This document shows, piece by piece, positions 47,268 to 57,779 of a stretch of DNA of 64,000 nucleotides. The stretch is from Bacteroidales bacterium (GTDB lineage: Bacteria; Bacteroidota; Bacteroidia; Bacteroidales; UBA12077). Location of the stretch: the NCBI GenBank assembly GCA_013138975.1, contig WTBR01000009.1:1-64000 (forward strand). Reading direction: 5' to 3'. Under the pieces are notes generated by a model. That model was not told where the DNA came from and searched no databases. It worked only from the letters and a program-made list of their open reading frames with translations. Made by a program: the position numbers and the translations under genes. Positions within the stretch are counted from its first letter, which is position 1. Each line of letters begins with the position of its first letter.

Positions 47268-49886
47268 ATGGATAATAGTAATATAGGGAGCAATGAAGCT
47301 CAATTTAATAGCAATATTCAGAAAGATAAAGAGTATTGGTCTAAGCAATTTTCAGTAGAACTGGAAAAATCTTCATTTCCACAAAGTAATTTAAAAACTG
47401 ATAATAGTAACAAGGTATTTAATAAATTTAAGTTTACATTTTCCAAAGATTTATTTGATTCAGTCTTAAAATTGGCAGGAACATCAGACCAGAAACTTCA
47501 TATTGTACTAATGTCAGGACTAGTAGGTCTACTATATAAATATTTATTGAATGAAGATATTATAATTGCTACGCCAATAGACAAGCAAGATTCAGAAGCA
47601 GATTTTATTAATACAGAGATTTTGCTAAAGCATAGTTGCAGTTCAGTAACTACATTTAAGAAAATTATTATGCAAACAAGAGATCTATTGCTTGATGCAA
47701 TTGATCATCAGAATTATCCCCTAAGTGCAATTGCAAGAGATGCAGGACATGAAACTAGAAATAATCAAAATCCATTTACGGATATAAACTTATTATTAGA
47801 AAATATTCATGATAAATCTTATGTAGATAGAAATGGGAGTAATATTATATTTTCGTTTTTAAGTAATGAAAAAGAAATAAGTTGTACTGTCGAATATAAT
47901 TCAAATGTATATAGTGAAAAGAGTATATCCTTAATTTGCAATAAGTACAATATATTATTAGCAGAAATGCTAAAAGATCTAAATAAAGAAATACTAACTA
48001 TATCCTTAATCTCTGAAGATGAAATTCAGAAAATAGACGAAGCAAATAGTACAACTACGGATTTACCTATTTTGAGTAATATTACTGAGCTAATAGATAT
48101 TCAAACAAAAAAGCATCCTGAAGCTATTGCGGTTGTTCATCAGGATGAAAAATTGACGTATTCAGAACTAGAAACGAAGGTAAATAAATTAGTCGCCTTT
48201 CTTATTGAAAAAGGACTTGAAAAGGGAGATGTAGTTGGTATATACCTGGATAATTCTATTGACACAATAGTATCTATTCTTGGAATTCTAAAGTGTGGAG
48301 CAGTTTATTTGCCTATTGATACTTTAATTCCTTCAGAAAGAGTAAAATACATATTAGACGATAGTAAAGTAAAATTGGTGATTTCTAATATAGATAAAAT
48401 TAGAAATATACAGTTTAAAACAAACTTAGTGGATATTAAGTCCATTGATTTGCAGGATGATAACCAGGATATTACAGAAAAAATAGCATCGTATAGTGGA
48501 AAAGATTCAGCATATATTATTTATACATCTGGATCTACCGGTAATCCTAAAGGAGTGGTTATTAGTCACGAGTCGTTAATAAATTATATTACATGGGCAT
48601 CAAAAACCTACGTTGAAGAAGAAAATATTGCGTTTCCATTGTTTTCGTCAATTTCATTTGACTTGACAGTTACTTCTATTTTTACACCATTAGTTAATGG
48701 GAATAAGATTGTAATTTATAATCAAATAGAAAATGAAAATTTAATTGAGAAAATAATAAAAGATAATCTAGTTGATGTTATTAAATTAACTCCATCTCAT
48801 TTAAAACTAATTCAACACTCACAATTGGTTGAATGGATAGATGAAAATAAAGATGGGATTAAGTTAAAGAAATTAATTATTGGTGGAGAGGACTTAACTG
48901 CACGGTTATCTGCATCAATTCATAAATTATTTGATGGAAAAGTTGAAATTTATAATGAATACGGACCAACAGAAGCAACTGTTGGTTGTATAATTTTTAA
49001 TTACAAGAAAGAGATAGAAAAGAATTTATCTGTTCCTATTGGAATACCAATAGATAATATGAAAGCATATATTATTGACAGGAATCAACAGATAGCTTTT
49101 CCAGGTAAAACTGGAGAAATACACTTGTCAGGAATAGGGCTCGCAACAGAATATCTTAATAAAAAGGATCTTACAGATGAAAAATTTATAAATCTCCCTA
49201 ATATTTCCGATGATAAATTATATAAGACCGGGGATTTAGGTTTTTGGGATGAATCAGGTAATATGGTGTTTCTTGGAAGAATTGATAAACAAGTTAAAAT
49301 AAATGGTTTTAGAGTTGAGTTAGAAGAGATTGATAGCAAAATAATGAATCTGGAAGGTATAAACGAATCCATTACTATAATTGATAAAAGTGAGTATGGT
49401 GACAGATTGGTATCTTATATTGTTGTTGAAAACAATTCGAATATTAATTCAATAAAAGAGGAACTTGCAGGTACATTACCAGAGTATATGATTCCAAGCT
49501 TTTTTCAGCAAATTGATAATGTTCCGTTAACAAGAAACGGTAAATTGGATCGAGCTAGTTTACCCACACTAGATTTGAATAATGTTATTGAATATATCGC
49601 ACCATCAAATCCAATTGAAGAAAAACTGGTTGAGATATGGGCAGATGTATTAGAATTAGATTTTGATAAAATAAGCGTAATAGCCACTTTCATAGAATTG
49701 GGTGGTCACTCATTAAAAGCTGTGTTCTTAATATCAAGGATTGAAAAGGAATTGGGAGTGGAATTTACTCTTAACCAGTTGTTTCAACACGAAACAATAA
49801 GGAAGATTTCGCAAATAATTTCAATAAGCGAGAATAAAATAAATAGCGAAGCAATTTCTGAGGATAGTAATAAAATTATAATATAG
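47268..49886 (+). CDS. NRPS: half-C-A(Asn)-PCP
   Basis: 872 aa. Residues 1-255 match only the C-terminal lobe of a condensation domain (KEYWSKQF at the start, DEDIIIATP-like NEDIIIATP, HQNYPLSAIARDAG). There is no HHxxxDG lobe, so this part cannot catalyse condensation. The adenylation domain (about 265-760; IIYTSGSTGNPKG) has the eye-read code DLTKIGEVG, close to asparagine. The carrier domain is at about 775-845 (LGGHSLKA). The condensation partner is presumably the C domain at the end of the preceding NRPS. The last residues, EDSNKIII, could be the strand recognised by the docking domain of the next protein, whose start is 2 nt downstream. Confidence 0.9.
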   Translation: MDNSNIGSNEAQFNSNIQKDKEYWSKQFSVELEKSSFPQSNLKTDNSNKVFNKFKFTFSKDLFDSVLKLAGTSDQKLHIVLMSGLVGLLYKYLLNEDIIIATPIDKQDSEADFINTEILLKHSCSSVTTFKKIIMQTRDLLLDAIDHQNYPLSAIARDAGHETRNNQNPFTDINLLLENIHDKSYVDRNGSNIIFSFLSNEKEISCTVEYNSNVYSEKSISLICNKYNILLAEMLKDLNKEILTISLISEDEIQKIDEANSTTTDLPILSNITELIDIQTKKHPEAIAVVHQDEKLTYSELETKVNKLVAFLIEKGLEKGDVVGIYLDNSIDTIVSILGILKCGAVYLPIDTLIPSERVKYILDDSKVKLVISNIDKIRNIQFKTNLVDIKSIDLQDDNQDITEKIASYSGKDSAYIIYTSGSTGNPKGVVISHESLINYITWASKTYVEEENIAFPLFSSISFDLTVTSIFTPLVNGNKIVIYNQIENENLIEKIIKDNLVDVIKLTPSHLKLIQHSQLVEWIDENKDGIKLKKLIIGGEDLTARLSASIHKLFDGKVEIYNEYGPTEATVGCIIFNYKKEIEKNLSVPIGIPIDNMKAYIIDRNQQIAFPGKTGEIHLSGIGLATEYLNKKDLTDEKFINLPNISDDKLYKTGDLGFWDESGNMVFLGRIDKQVKINGFRVELEEIDSKIMNLEGINESITIIDKSEYGDRLVSYIVVENNSNINSIKEELAGTLPEYMIPSFFQQIDNVPLTRNGKLDRASLPTLDLNNVIEYIAPSNPIEEKLVEIWADVLELDFDKISVIATFIELGGHSLKAVFLISRIEKELGVEFTLNQLFQHETIRKISQIISISENKINSEAISEDSNKIII

Positions 49887-49888
49887 TA

Positions 49889-52800
49889 ATGGAAAAATTA
49901 CTTGAAGTCCTAAGCTCTGTTGGAATTATTATTAAAGCTCGTAATGGACAACTTGAAATTTTGGATCCCAATAAAAAGTTGACCCCACAACTAATAGATT
50001 CAATAAAATCAAATAAAGCGGAATTATTAATATTACTTGAAGGTTTTAAAAATAAAAAGAAAGAAGATAAAATTCTTTTGCAAGAAGATAAAGAATATTA
50101 TTCGCTATCAGCAGCACAAAAAAGACTTTATTTTTTATACGAACTGGATCGTTCTTCTACAGCTTATAATGTGACTCAATATTTTAAGCTGTATGGAGAT
50201 TTGACTCTTGATAAAGTTGATAAAGTTGTAGCAAAATTAATTGATAGGCACGAGAACCTTAGAACTTCGTTTATTACAATAAATGATGAACCTAAACAGA
50301 GAATACAAAAGAAAGTTAATTTAAAAATAGATTTCATTAAGCAGGAGAAGGGGCAAAATACAAATGATTTATTAAAATCCATTCGTACCTCCTTTTATTT
50401 GCAAAAAGCACCATTGCTTAAGTTAGCATTAATTGAAGTAGCTAAGGGTAGTTACATTTTAATGGTTGATATGCATCATATAATTACAGATGGGGTATCT
50501 TCCGGTATAATAGTAAAAGATTTTGTTAAGTTTTACAATGATGAAAACTTACCGAATGTACGAGTTCGCTATAAAGATTATTCGGAGTGGCAGAATTTAA
50601 AAACTACACAAGAAAAAATTCAAAAACAGAAAGAATGGTGGCTTGATACATTTAAACAAGAGCCAACAACTTTAAATCTCCCAATCGATTTTAATCGCCC
50701 TAAAGTAATGACATCCGAGGGCGAAACCATCAATTTTAATTTGACAAAAGAAGTATCAAATGAGTTAAAAAAAATTGCAAGTAATGAGAGTACTACACTT
50801 TTTACAGTTTTAATTGCAATCATAAATATCCTTCTTTCTAGAATTTGTAATACAAATGATATTGTAATAGGTACGCCAATTGCAGGTAGAAGAAATGTTG
50901 ATCTTGAGCAAACAATGGGGATGTTTATAAATACATTGCCGCTAAGGAATTTTCCAAACAATAATCTAAATTATTTGGAATTTCTATCACAAGTAAAAAG
51001 CAATGTATTAAAGGCATTTGATAATCAGGATTTTCAATTTGAAGATTTGGTAAATGAGTTAAAAATTACCAGAGATACAAGCAGACAACCACTTTTTGAT
51101 GTAATGTTTGTATTAAATAATTTTAATAAAAAAGAATTAATGGTTCCAAACTTAGTAGTAGAACCAATTGAATCTGATTATCAGAATACAAAATTCGACT
51201 TAACATTTAATTGTCATAACTCCGATCACGAATTACAATTTTCATTAGAATACTATAAACCAATTTTTAATAGGGATACAATTGAGAGATTGATTTTGTA
51301 TTTTGAAAATATAATTCATTCAATTATTAAAAATAGGAATATTAAAATTTCTGCAATAGATATTCTAAGCGAAGAAGAGAAACATCAGTTATTGTATGAG
51401 TTTAACAAAACAGAAACAGAATATCCCAAAGATAAGACCATTCATCAGTTATTTGAGGAGCAAGTTTTAAAAACGCCAGATAATGTAGCGGTATCTTTCA
51501 ACGATATAAGTTTAACTTATTCAGAATTAAACGAAAAAAGCAATAGGTTGGCATGGACTCTATTTGATAAAGGTATACATCAAGGGACAGTTGTTGGGCT
51601 ACATGTAGAGCATTCAATTGAAATGATAGTTGGGATTTTAGGGATTTTAAAAACCGGAGGCTGTTACTTACCAATTGATAAGAAATATCCTAATGAAAGG
51701 AAACAGTTTATAATAAAAGAAAGTGGGACAAACTTAATCTTGGTTGATGAAGATGAAGTTTTAGAATTTAATAACAAAAATATTTTAAATATTAAAAGTA
51801 ATGATCTTTACTCTAAGAACTCAATAAATCCTACTATTTACATAAATTCAAATAGTCCAGTATATATAATTTATACCTCTGGTTCAACAGGGAAACCTAA
51901 AGGAGTGGTGATATGTCATAGTAATTTAGTAAATTATATTACTTGGGCTAGTAAAACTTATAAAAAGGATAATAACTTAAATTTCCCACTTTATAGTTCG
52001 ATATCTTTTGATTTGACGGTTACTTCTGTTTTTACTCCTTTAGTAAATGGAGCATTTGTTAAAATATTTCATTTAAATAACCAGCTTTCATTAATTAAGG
52101 AAATAATAAAAGATAAAGATTTAGGAGTAATGAAACTGACTCCTTCACATTTACAATTATTATCAGAAGAAGATATGAGAGATTGTAAAATAAAGAGTTT
52201 TATTGTTGGAGGAGAAGAGTTGAGTTCAAGTTTAGCAGCTAGGATAAATTCTGGTATAACAATATATAATGAGTATGGGCCAACGGAATCTACAGTTGGT
52301 TGTATGATATACAAGTATGAGTCTAGTAAAGATAAACAACAAAGTGTTCCAATAGGTAGAGGGGCTGGAAATAATGAGATTTATGTATTGGATAATTTTC
52401 AAAATTTTGTTCCCATTGGTGTTTCTGGAGAATTATGTGTTAGCGGAAGTGGTTTGGCTTTAGGATACTTAAATAATCAAGAACTAACAAATAGTAAATT
52501 TATAGATCATCCATTTAAACCTGGAGAAAAACTTTATAGAACTGGTGATATCGCTCGCTGGTTATCAAATGGTAATGTAGAATATTTAGGTAGGATTGAT
52601 AATCAAGTAAAAATCAGAGGTTTTAGGGTTAGTTTGGGAGAAGTGGAGGAAGTTTTGTCTAATTATAACCATATTAATGATTCTGTTGTTATTGCAAAAA
52701 ATGACGGCTCTAATAATTTTTTAGTAGCTTATTATACTTCTGATTTGGATCATGATATTAAGATGATAAAAAGCTATATGTTGAAAAGGTTGCCAACTTA

Positions 52801-53236
52801 TATGGTTCCTAATTTTATTATTAAAATTGAAAGTATTCCCTTAACAACAAATGGGAAAATAGATACAGAAAAATTACCAGATCACAGCTTAAAGAAAAAT
52901 GATGATTTTGAAAAACCAAGAAATGAGTTAGAAAAAAGACTGGTTAAAATATGGGAAGAGGTGTTAGATTTGAAAGGTTATGAAATAGGGGTATATGATA
53001 ATTTTTTTGATTTAGGAGGAAATTCAATTAGTCTATTAACACTAAATAATAAGATTCAAAAGAGTTTCGAGGTTAATTTATCTATAGGAGACTTAATGGT
53101 TTCACCTACTATTCGTGAAATCGCTACTTTTTTTAATTCACCAAAAGAGAATACCGGTGAAATGATAATAAATGCGCAAAAAACAATAGATGTTAAAAAT
53201 AAGACAATGAGTTTATTGTCAAAACTAAAAAAATAA
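49889..53236 (+). CDS. NRPS: TubC-type docking domain-C-A(Asn)-PCP
   Basis: 1115 aa. Residues 1-52 resemble the TubC N-terminal docking domain, with the pattern LLEVLSSVGIIIKARNGQL, then KLTPQLIDSIKSNKAELLILL; this beta-hairpin fold binds the C-terminus of the upstream protein. A condensation domain (about 70-490) has an intact HHIITDG from His196. The adenylation domain (about 505-1000; IIYTSGSTGKPKG) has the code DLTKIGEVG, again close to asparagine. The carrier domain is at about 1018-1085 (GGNSISL). It adds one Asn, then hands the chain to the polyketide synthase encoded 3 nt downstream. Confidence 0.92.
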   Translation: MEKLLEVLSSVGIIIKARNGQLEILDPNKKLTPQLIDSIKSNKAELLILLEGFKNKKKEDKILLQEDKEYYSLSAAQKRLYFLYELDRSSTAYNVTQYFKLYGDLTLDKVDKVVAKLIDRHENLRTSFITINDEPKQRIQKKVNLKIDFIKQEKGQNTNDLLKSIRTSFYLQKAPLLKLALIEVAKGSYILMVDMHHIITDGVSSGIIVKDFVKFYNDENLPNVRVRYKDYSEWQNLKTTQEKIQKQKEWWLDTFKQEPTTLNLPIDFNRPKVMTSEGETINFNLTKEVSNELKKIASNESTTLFTVLIAIINILLSRICNTNDIVIGTPIAGRRNVDLEQTMGMFINTLPLRNFPNNNLNYLEFLSQVKSNVLKAFDNQDFQFEDLVNELKITRDTSRQPLFDVMFVLNNFNKKELMVPNLVVEPIESDYQNTKFDLTFNCHNSDHELQFSLEYYKPIFNRDTIERLILYFENIIHSIIKNRNIKISAIDILSEEEKHQLLYEFNKTETEYPKDKTIHQLFEEQVLKTPDNVAVSFNDISLTYSELNEKSNRLAWTLFDKGIHQGTVVGLHVEHSIEMIVGILGILKTGGCYLPIDKKYPNERKQFIIKESGTNLILVDEDEVLEFNNKNILNIKSNDLYSKNSINPTIYINSNSPVYIIYTSGSTGKPKGVVICHSNLVNYITWASKTYKKDNNLNFPLYSSISFDLTVTSVFTPLVNGAFVKIFHLNNQLSLIKEIIKDKDLGVMKLTPSHLQLLSEEDMRDCKIKSFIVGGEELSSSLAARINSGITIYNEYGPTESTVGCMIYKYESSKDKQQSVPIGRGAGNNEIYVLDNFQNFVPIGVSGELCVSGSGLALGYLNNQELTNSKFIDHPFKPGEKLYRTGDIARWLSNGNVEYLGRIDNQVKIRGFRVSLGEVEEVLSNYNHINDSVVIAKNDGSNNFLVAYYTSDLDHDIKMIKSYMLKRLPTYMVPNFIIKIESIPLTTNGKIDTEKLPDHSLKKNDDFEKPRNELEKRLVKIWEEVLDLKGYEIGVYDNFFDLGGNSISLLTLNNKIQKSFEVNLSIGDLMVSPTIREIATFFNSPKENTGEMIINAQKTIDVKNKTMSLLSKLKK

Positions 53237-53239
53237 GTT

Positions 53240-56200
53240 GTGGAACAGTTAGAATATACAGGTTTTGAGATTGCTATAATTGGAATGTCAGGTCAATTCC
53301 CAGGCGATACTGATATAAATAATCTTTGGGAAAAACTAGCAAAAGGAGAAGAGTTGATTACATTTTTCTCGGATGAAGAATTGCTTAAAGCTGGAATTAA
53401 AGAAGAACTGGTTAAAAGTTCAAATTATGTAAAAGCAAATTCATTTATAAAAGACAGAGAGTATTTTGATTCAGTATTCTTTGAATACAGTCCTGATGAA
53501 GTTTTGCTTATGGATCCGCAAATGAGATTGTTCCATCAAAATGTTTACGAAGCATTAGAATCAGCGGGATATGATCCATATACTTATAATGAGAAGATAG
53601 GATTATTTGCTGGAGCGAGTGATAGTCTTAATTGGGAGGTGTTTGCAAGCATGGCAAACAACGGTAATTTAGATAGATTAACAACAATTAGTCTTTCTAG
53701 TAATCAATTTATGCCAACAAGAATCTCTCATAAACTTAATTTAAAAGGTCCTTCTGTATCAGTTTATACAGCTTGTTCTTCTTCTTTGGTAGCGATTTGT
53801 AATGCATGTAATAACTTGTTGCTAGGTGAATCTAAAATTGCAATAGCAGGATCTTCTAAGTTATTCGAATCAGCTGTTAGAGGTTACACGTATGAAGAAG
53901 GATTTATTAATTCTCCTGATGGGCATTGTAGGACTTTTAGTGCAAATTCAAAAGGGACTGTGCCTGCAGAAGGTGTTGGTGTAATTGTTTTGAAACGTTT
54001 ACAAGATGCAATTGATGAAAATGATAATATATTAGCAGTAATTAAGGGGTACGGATTAAATAATGACGGAAGTAACAAACAGGGATATGTATCGACAAGT
54101 CCAGAAGGACAGTCAGAAGCGATATTAATAGCCCAGAAAATGGCAGGTGTTGATTCGGATAGTATTAGTTATGTAGAAGCACATGGCACTGGTACTGAAA
54201 TTGGAGACCCAATAGAAGTTGAGGCATTAATAAGAGTTTTTGGTAAGTCAAAAGATAAAAGTTGTGCATTGGGATCTATCAAGACAAATTTAGGTCATAT
54301 GGATTCTACAGCAGGGGTTGGTGGTGTTATAAAAACTGTATTAGCATTAAAAAATCGAAAAATACCACCAAGCTTAAATTTTGATAAACCAAACCCAAAA
54401 ATTGATTTTGAAAATAGCCCATTTTATGTAAATACAAGTCTTATTGATTGGGAAAGTAAGTATCCATTACGTGCAGGAGTTAGTTCATTTGGTATAGGAG
54501 GAACAAATGCACATGTTATTCTGGAAGAAGCTCCTAATTCTAAAGCTTCTATAGAAGGTAGAGAATTTAAACTCATTCAGATTTCAGGTAAGACTGAATC
54601 AGCAATGTTAAGAAATATAGAAAAGTTAAAACTTTATATCGAAGCTAATGAGGATTTAAATCTACATGATGTAGCGTATACATTACAAGTAGGACGAGCA
54701 TCATTTTTAAATCGTGCAGTATGTGTATGTAAAGATATAGTAGGTTTAAAGAACAAGCTTAACCAAAAGGAATGGAAATATAAAAAGAATGTCACAAAAA
54801 AGGGAGATCAAGCAGTGATTTTCATGTTTTCAGGGCAAGGAGCACAGTATGTTAATATGTGTAAAGATTTATATAATAGAGAAAAAGAATTCAAGAATAT
54901 TGTTGATGAATGTTTTGAACGAGCAATAACTATTTCAGGTATTAATTTTAAAGCAATTTTGTTTAACGATAATAATACTAAGGAATCTACTGACGAAATA
55001 AATAAAACTATTAATACTCAACCCTTATTGTTTATTATTGAATATGCTATTTCTAAATTATTAATTGGCTGGGGGCTTATACCTGATTGTCTTATAGGTC
55101 ATAGTATTGGTGAGTATGCAGCTGCTTGTATTAGTGGAGTGTTTTCTTTTGATGATGCTCTTAAATTAGTAATAAAAAGAGGGCAGTTGATGCAAGGAGT
55201 TAATGAAGGTTCCATGCTTAGTGTATCTATTTCTGAAAATGAATTAAAAGATTTGTTAAAGGATTTTAAAGCTATTTCCATAGCTGCAAGTAATAGTGAT
55301 ACACATTTTGTAGTTTCAGGAGAGGATGAGGAGATTAATGCATTTAAAATTATTTTAGAGAATAAGAAATATTCTTGTCAATTATTAAAAACATCACATG
55401 CTTTTCATTCATCTATGATGGATGGTATACTAGATGAATTTAAAAATGAAATAGAGAAGACAAGCATTAATGAAATGAAAATTCCAATAATTTCTAATTT
55501 AACAGGTGAAAAAATTAAATCCGACCAATTAAAAGATCCTTCATACTGGAGTGAGCATTTGCGAAAGACAGTTCTTTTCTCAAAAGGTATTAAGGGAGTT
55601 TTAGAAGAAAACAAAAAAGCGGTTTTTATTGAAGTAGGTCCAGGGATGGCTCTTTCTACTTTTACTAGAGCAAATAAATTGAAAAGTTCTGAGCATAAAG
55701 TTCTGAATTTAATTAGACATCCAAAAGAAATGCTGAATGATAATGAGTACTTAATGAATAAAATCGGAGAACTTTGGTTAGCAGGAATTGAGTTAAATTA
55801 TGAACATTTTTATCGTAACGAGTACAGAAAAAGAGTATCTCTTCCTACATATTCATTTGAAAAAATACCATACTTAACAGATGTTAATGCTTTTAATTTG
55901 ATTATGGAATCTGCCTCCGAACGATCAGGAGGAAGTAGATTTGAAGATAGACTCACCAAGCAATTAAGTGAGTTGATGAATAGTAGAAAAGCATTTAAAG
56001 CTGAAAGGCCAAGTATTTCTAGCAATTTCGAAGCTCCACAAGCTCCACAAGAAATTAAAATGAGTAAAGTTTGGGAAAAATTGTTCGGAATCTCTGATAT
56101 TGGATTGAACGATGATTTCTTTGAATTAGGAGGGGACTCGTTAAGGGCCACAACACTACTAAATAGAATTTTTAAGGAATTTGGAGAGGAAGTATCTCTT

Positions 56201-57679
56201 AAACAATTTTTTGCTGAACCAACTATGAAAGGTGTGGTTGACTGCATAAATAAGCAAGAAAAAGTCAATTTTGTAAAAATACAAAATGTCGAGAAAAGAG
56301 ATTATTACCCAATGGGATCTGCCCAAAAAAGGTTATACTTTTTACATGAATTTGATCCAACAGGGCTGGGATATAATATTCCTCAAGTGCTTAAAGTGGA
56401 AGGCAAATTGAATAAGGAGCGTATGCAAAAGACCTTTAATCGACTAATTGATAAGCATGAAAGTTTAAGGACTGAATTTATGTTGGTAGATAATGAACCA
56501 ATGTTAAAAGTTTCAGAGAACATAAATTTAAATATTGAATACTATCGCAATGTTGACATTGATAAGCAAATCGAAAAATTTATCAGGCCGTTTGATATAG
56601 AAAAATCCCCATTATTTAGAGCAGGTATAATTGAAATTAATAACAATGAATATATACTAATGGTAGATGTACACCACTTGGTTTGTGATGGAATATCATT
56701 GGAAATGTTGATAAAAGATTTTGTTTCACTGTACATTTATGATCACAAAGAATCACTTAATTATCAATATAGAGATTATACAACGTGGCTTGATAATAAC
56801 GAAAGGAAGCAAAGCATTCTATTACAAAAAGAATGGTGGTTAAATGAATTTAAAGAGGATGTTCCAAAGTTAGAATTGTTTAATGGACATTATGATGATT
56901 CTAATAAGTCACAAAAAGGAAATACCATCGTTTTTGAGATTGGAAAAGAAAAGACTGAAAAGCTTTATGATTTGGCACGTTCAGAGGGAACTACGCAGTT
57001 TATGTTATTACTTTCTCTGTACAATATTTTATTGTCAAAAATAAGCCAAAGAGAAGATATTGTAATTGGAACTCCCGTAGCAGGAAGAGTTCATGCAGAT
57101 TTAGAAAATATTATTGGAATGTTCGTAAATACCCTAGTATTGCGCAACTTTCCAAAAGGAGAATTAACTTTTAGAGAGTTTTTGTCAACCGTTAAGGATA
57201 AAGTTTTGCAGGTTTTTGACAATCAGGAGTATACTTACGATGAGCTAATAAATGAGCTAAAATCACAGAAAATCATTTCGCAAAACTCATTATTTGATGT
57301 GAGTTTTGATGTAAGAAATATTGGATCTGATAATAATATTGAAATCGAAGACTTTAAGGCTTCTCCATATGGGTATGTTGAAGAAGTTTCTTTATTTGAT
57401 ATAGCACTTAACGTTAGTTTGGCCGAAAACAAAATAGAACTACAATTTAATTACCGTACTGATATATTTGAACTGGAAACAATAAATAAATTCTACGAGT
57501 ATCTTTTAAATATTATTGATTCAATAACAAGTAACCCTGATGTAATAATACAAAATATAGAAATAATCAATCAAGAAAATCGGAATGAATTAATTAATAA
57601 AATAAAAATAGATGATTCTGATAATACAGAAAATGAAAGCAAAGCTTCAAAAAAACTGGATGTAGATTTTGATTTCTAA
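53240..57679 (+). CDS. PKS-NRPS: KS-AT(malonyl)-ACP-C
   Basis: 1479 aa; start GTG, three nt after the previous stop, with no better start before the ketosynthase begins (IAIIGMSGQFPG at about 12). The ketosynthase (1-430) has the catalytic triad Cys179 (TACSSS), His315 (EAHGTGT) and His353 (NLGHM). The acyltransferase (about 525-830) has the GHSIGEY nucleophile Ser622 and HAFH at 720-723, the malonyl-CoA type. The ACP carries Ser967 (GGDSLRA). A condensation domain (about 1025-1450) has HHLVCDG from His1145. There is no ketoreductase, dehydratase or methyltransferase, so the added two-carbon unit should leave a beta-keto group. A short acidic tail (KLDVDFDF) ends the protein, and the next one begins with a half-C domain. 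Confidence 0.93.
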   Translation: MEQLEYTGFEIAIIGMSGQFPGDTDINNLWEKLAKGEELITFFSDEELLKAGIKEELVKSSNYVKANSFIKDREYFDSVFFEYSPDEVLLMDPQMRLFHQNVYEALESAGYDPYTYNEKIGLFAGASDSLNWEVFASMANNGNLDRLTTISLSSNQFMPTRISHKLNLKGPSVSVYTACSSSLVAICNACNNLLLGESKIAIAGSSKLFESAVRGYTYEEGFINSPDGHCRTFSANSKGTVPAEGVGVIVLKRLQDAIDENDNILAVIKGYGLNNDGSNKQGYVSTSPEGQSEAILIAQKMAGVDSDSISYVEAHGTGTEIGDPIEVEALIRVFGKSKDKSCALGSIKTNLGHMDSTAGVGGVIKTVLALKNRKIPPSLNFDKPNPKIDFENSPFYVNTSLIDWESKYPLRAGVSSFGIGGTNAHVILEEAPNSKASIEGREFKLIQISGKTESAMLRNIEKLKLYIEANEDLNLHDVAYTLQVGRASFLNRAVCVCKDIVGLKNKLNQKEWKYKKNVTKKGDQAVIFMFSGQGAQYVNMCKDLYNREKEFKNIVDECFERAITISGINFKAILFNDNNTKESTDEINKTINTQPLLFIIEYAISKLLIGWGLIPDCLIGHSIGEYAAACISGVFSFDDALKLVIKRGQLMQGVNEGSMLSVSISENELKDLLKDFKAISIAASNSDTHFVVSGEDEEINAFKIILENKKYSCQLLKTSHAFHSSMMDGILDEFKNEIEKTSINEMKIPIISNLTGEKIKSDQLKDPSYWSEHLRKTVLFSKGIKGVLEENKKAVFIEVGPGMALSTFTRANKLKSSEHKVLNLIRHPKEMLNDNEYLMNKIGELWLAGIELNYEHFYRNEYRKRVSLPTYSFEKIPYLTDVNAFNLIMESASERSGGSRFEDRLTKQLSELMNSRKAFKAERPSISSNFEAPQAPQEIKMSKVWEKLFGISDIGLNDDFFELGGDSLRATTLLNRIFKEFGEEVSLKQFFAEPTMKGVVDCINKQEKVNFVKIQNVEKRDYYPMGSAQKRLYFLHEFDPTGLGYNIPQVLKVEGKLNKERMQKTFNRLIDKHESLRTEFMLVDNEPMLKVSENINLNIEYYRNVDIDKQIEKFIRPFDIEKSPLFRAGIIEINNNEYILMVDVHHLVCDGISLEMLIKDFVSLYIYDHKESLNYQYRDYTTWLDNNERKQSILLQKEWWLNEFKEDVPKLELFNGHYDDSNKSQKGNTIVFEIGKEKTEKLYDLARSEGTTQFMLLLSLYNILLSKISQREDIVIGTPVAGRVHADLENIIGMFVNTLVLRNFPKGELTFREFLSTVKDKVLQVFDNQEYTYDELINELKSQKIISQNSLFDVSFDVRNIGSDNNIEIEDFKASPYGYVEEVSLFDIALNVSLAENKIELQFNYRTDIFELETINKFYEYLLNIIDSITSNPDVIIQNIEIINQENRNELINKIKIDDSDNTENESKASKKLDVDFDF

Positions 57680-57779
57680 AAAACTTCTGATTTAGAGAAA
57701 TGCAAGAGTATTCTAAGCCTTAGATATCCGGTTTATTCTTGATGAAATAATTAAATTTTCAATATTAAAGTTAACAACT

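Noticed and set aside
53760..53790. Ketosynthase inactive because the usual Asp before TACSSS is Tyr
   Set aside because: The catalytic Cys and both His residues are present; the residue before Thr is not catalytic.
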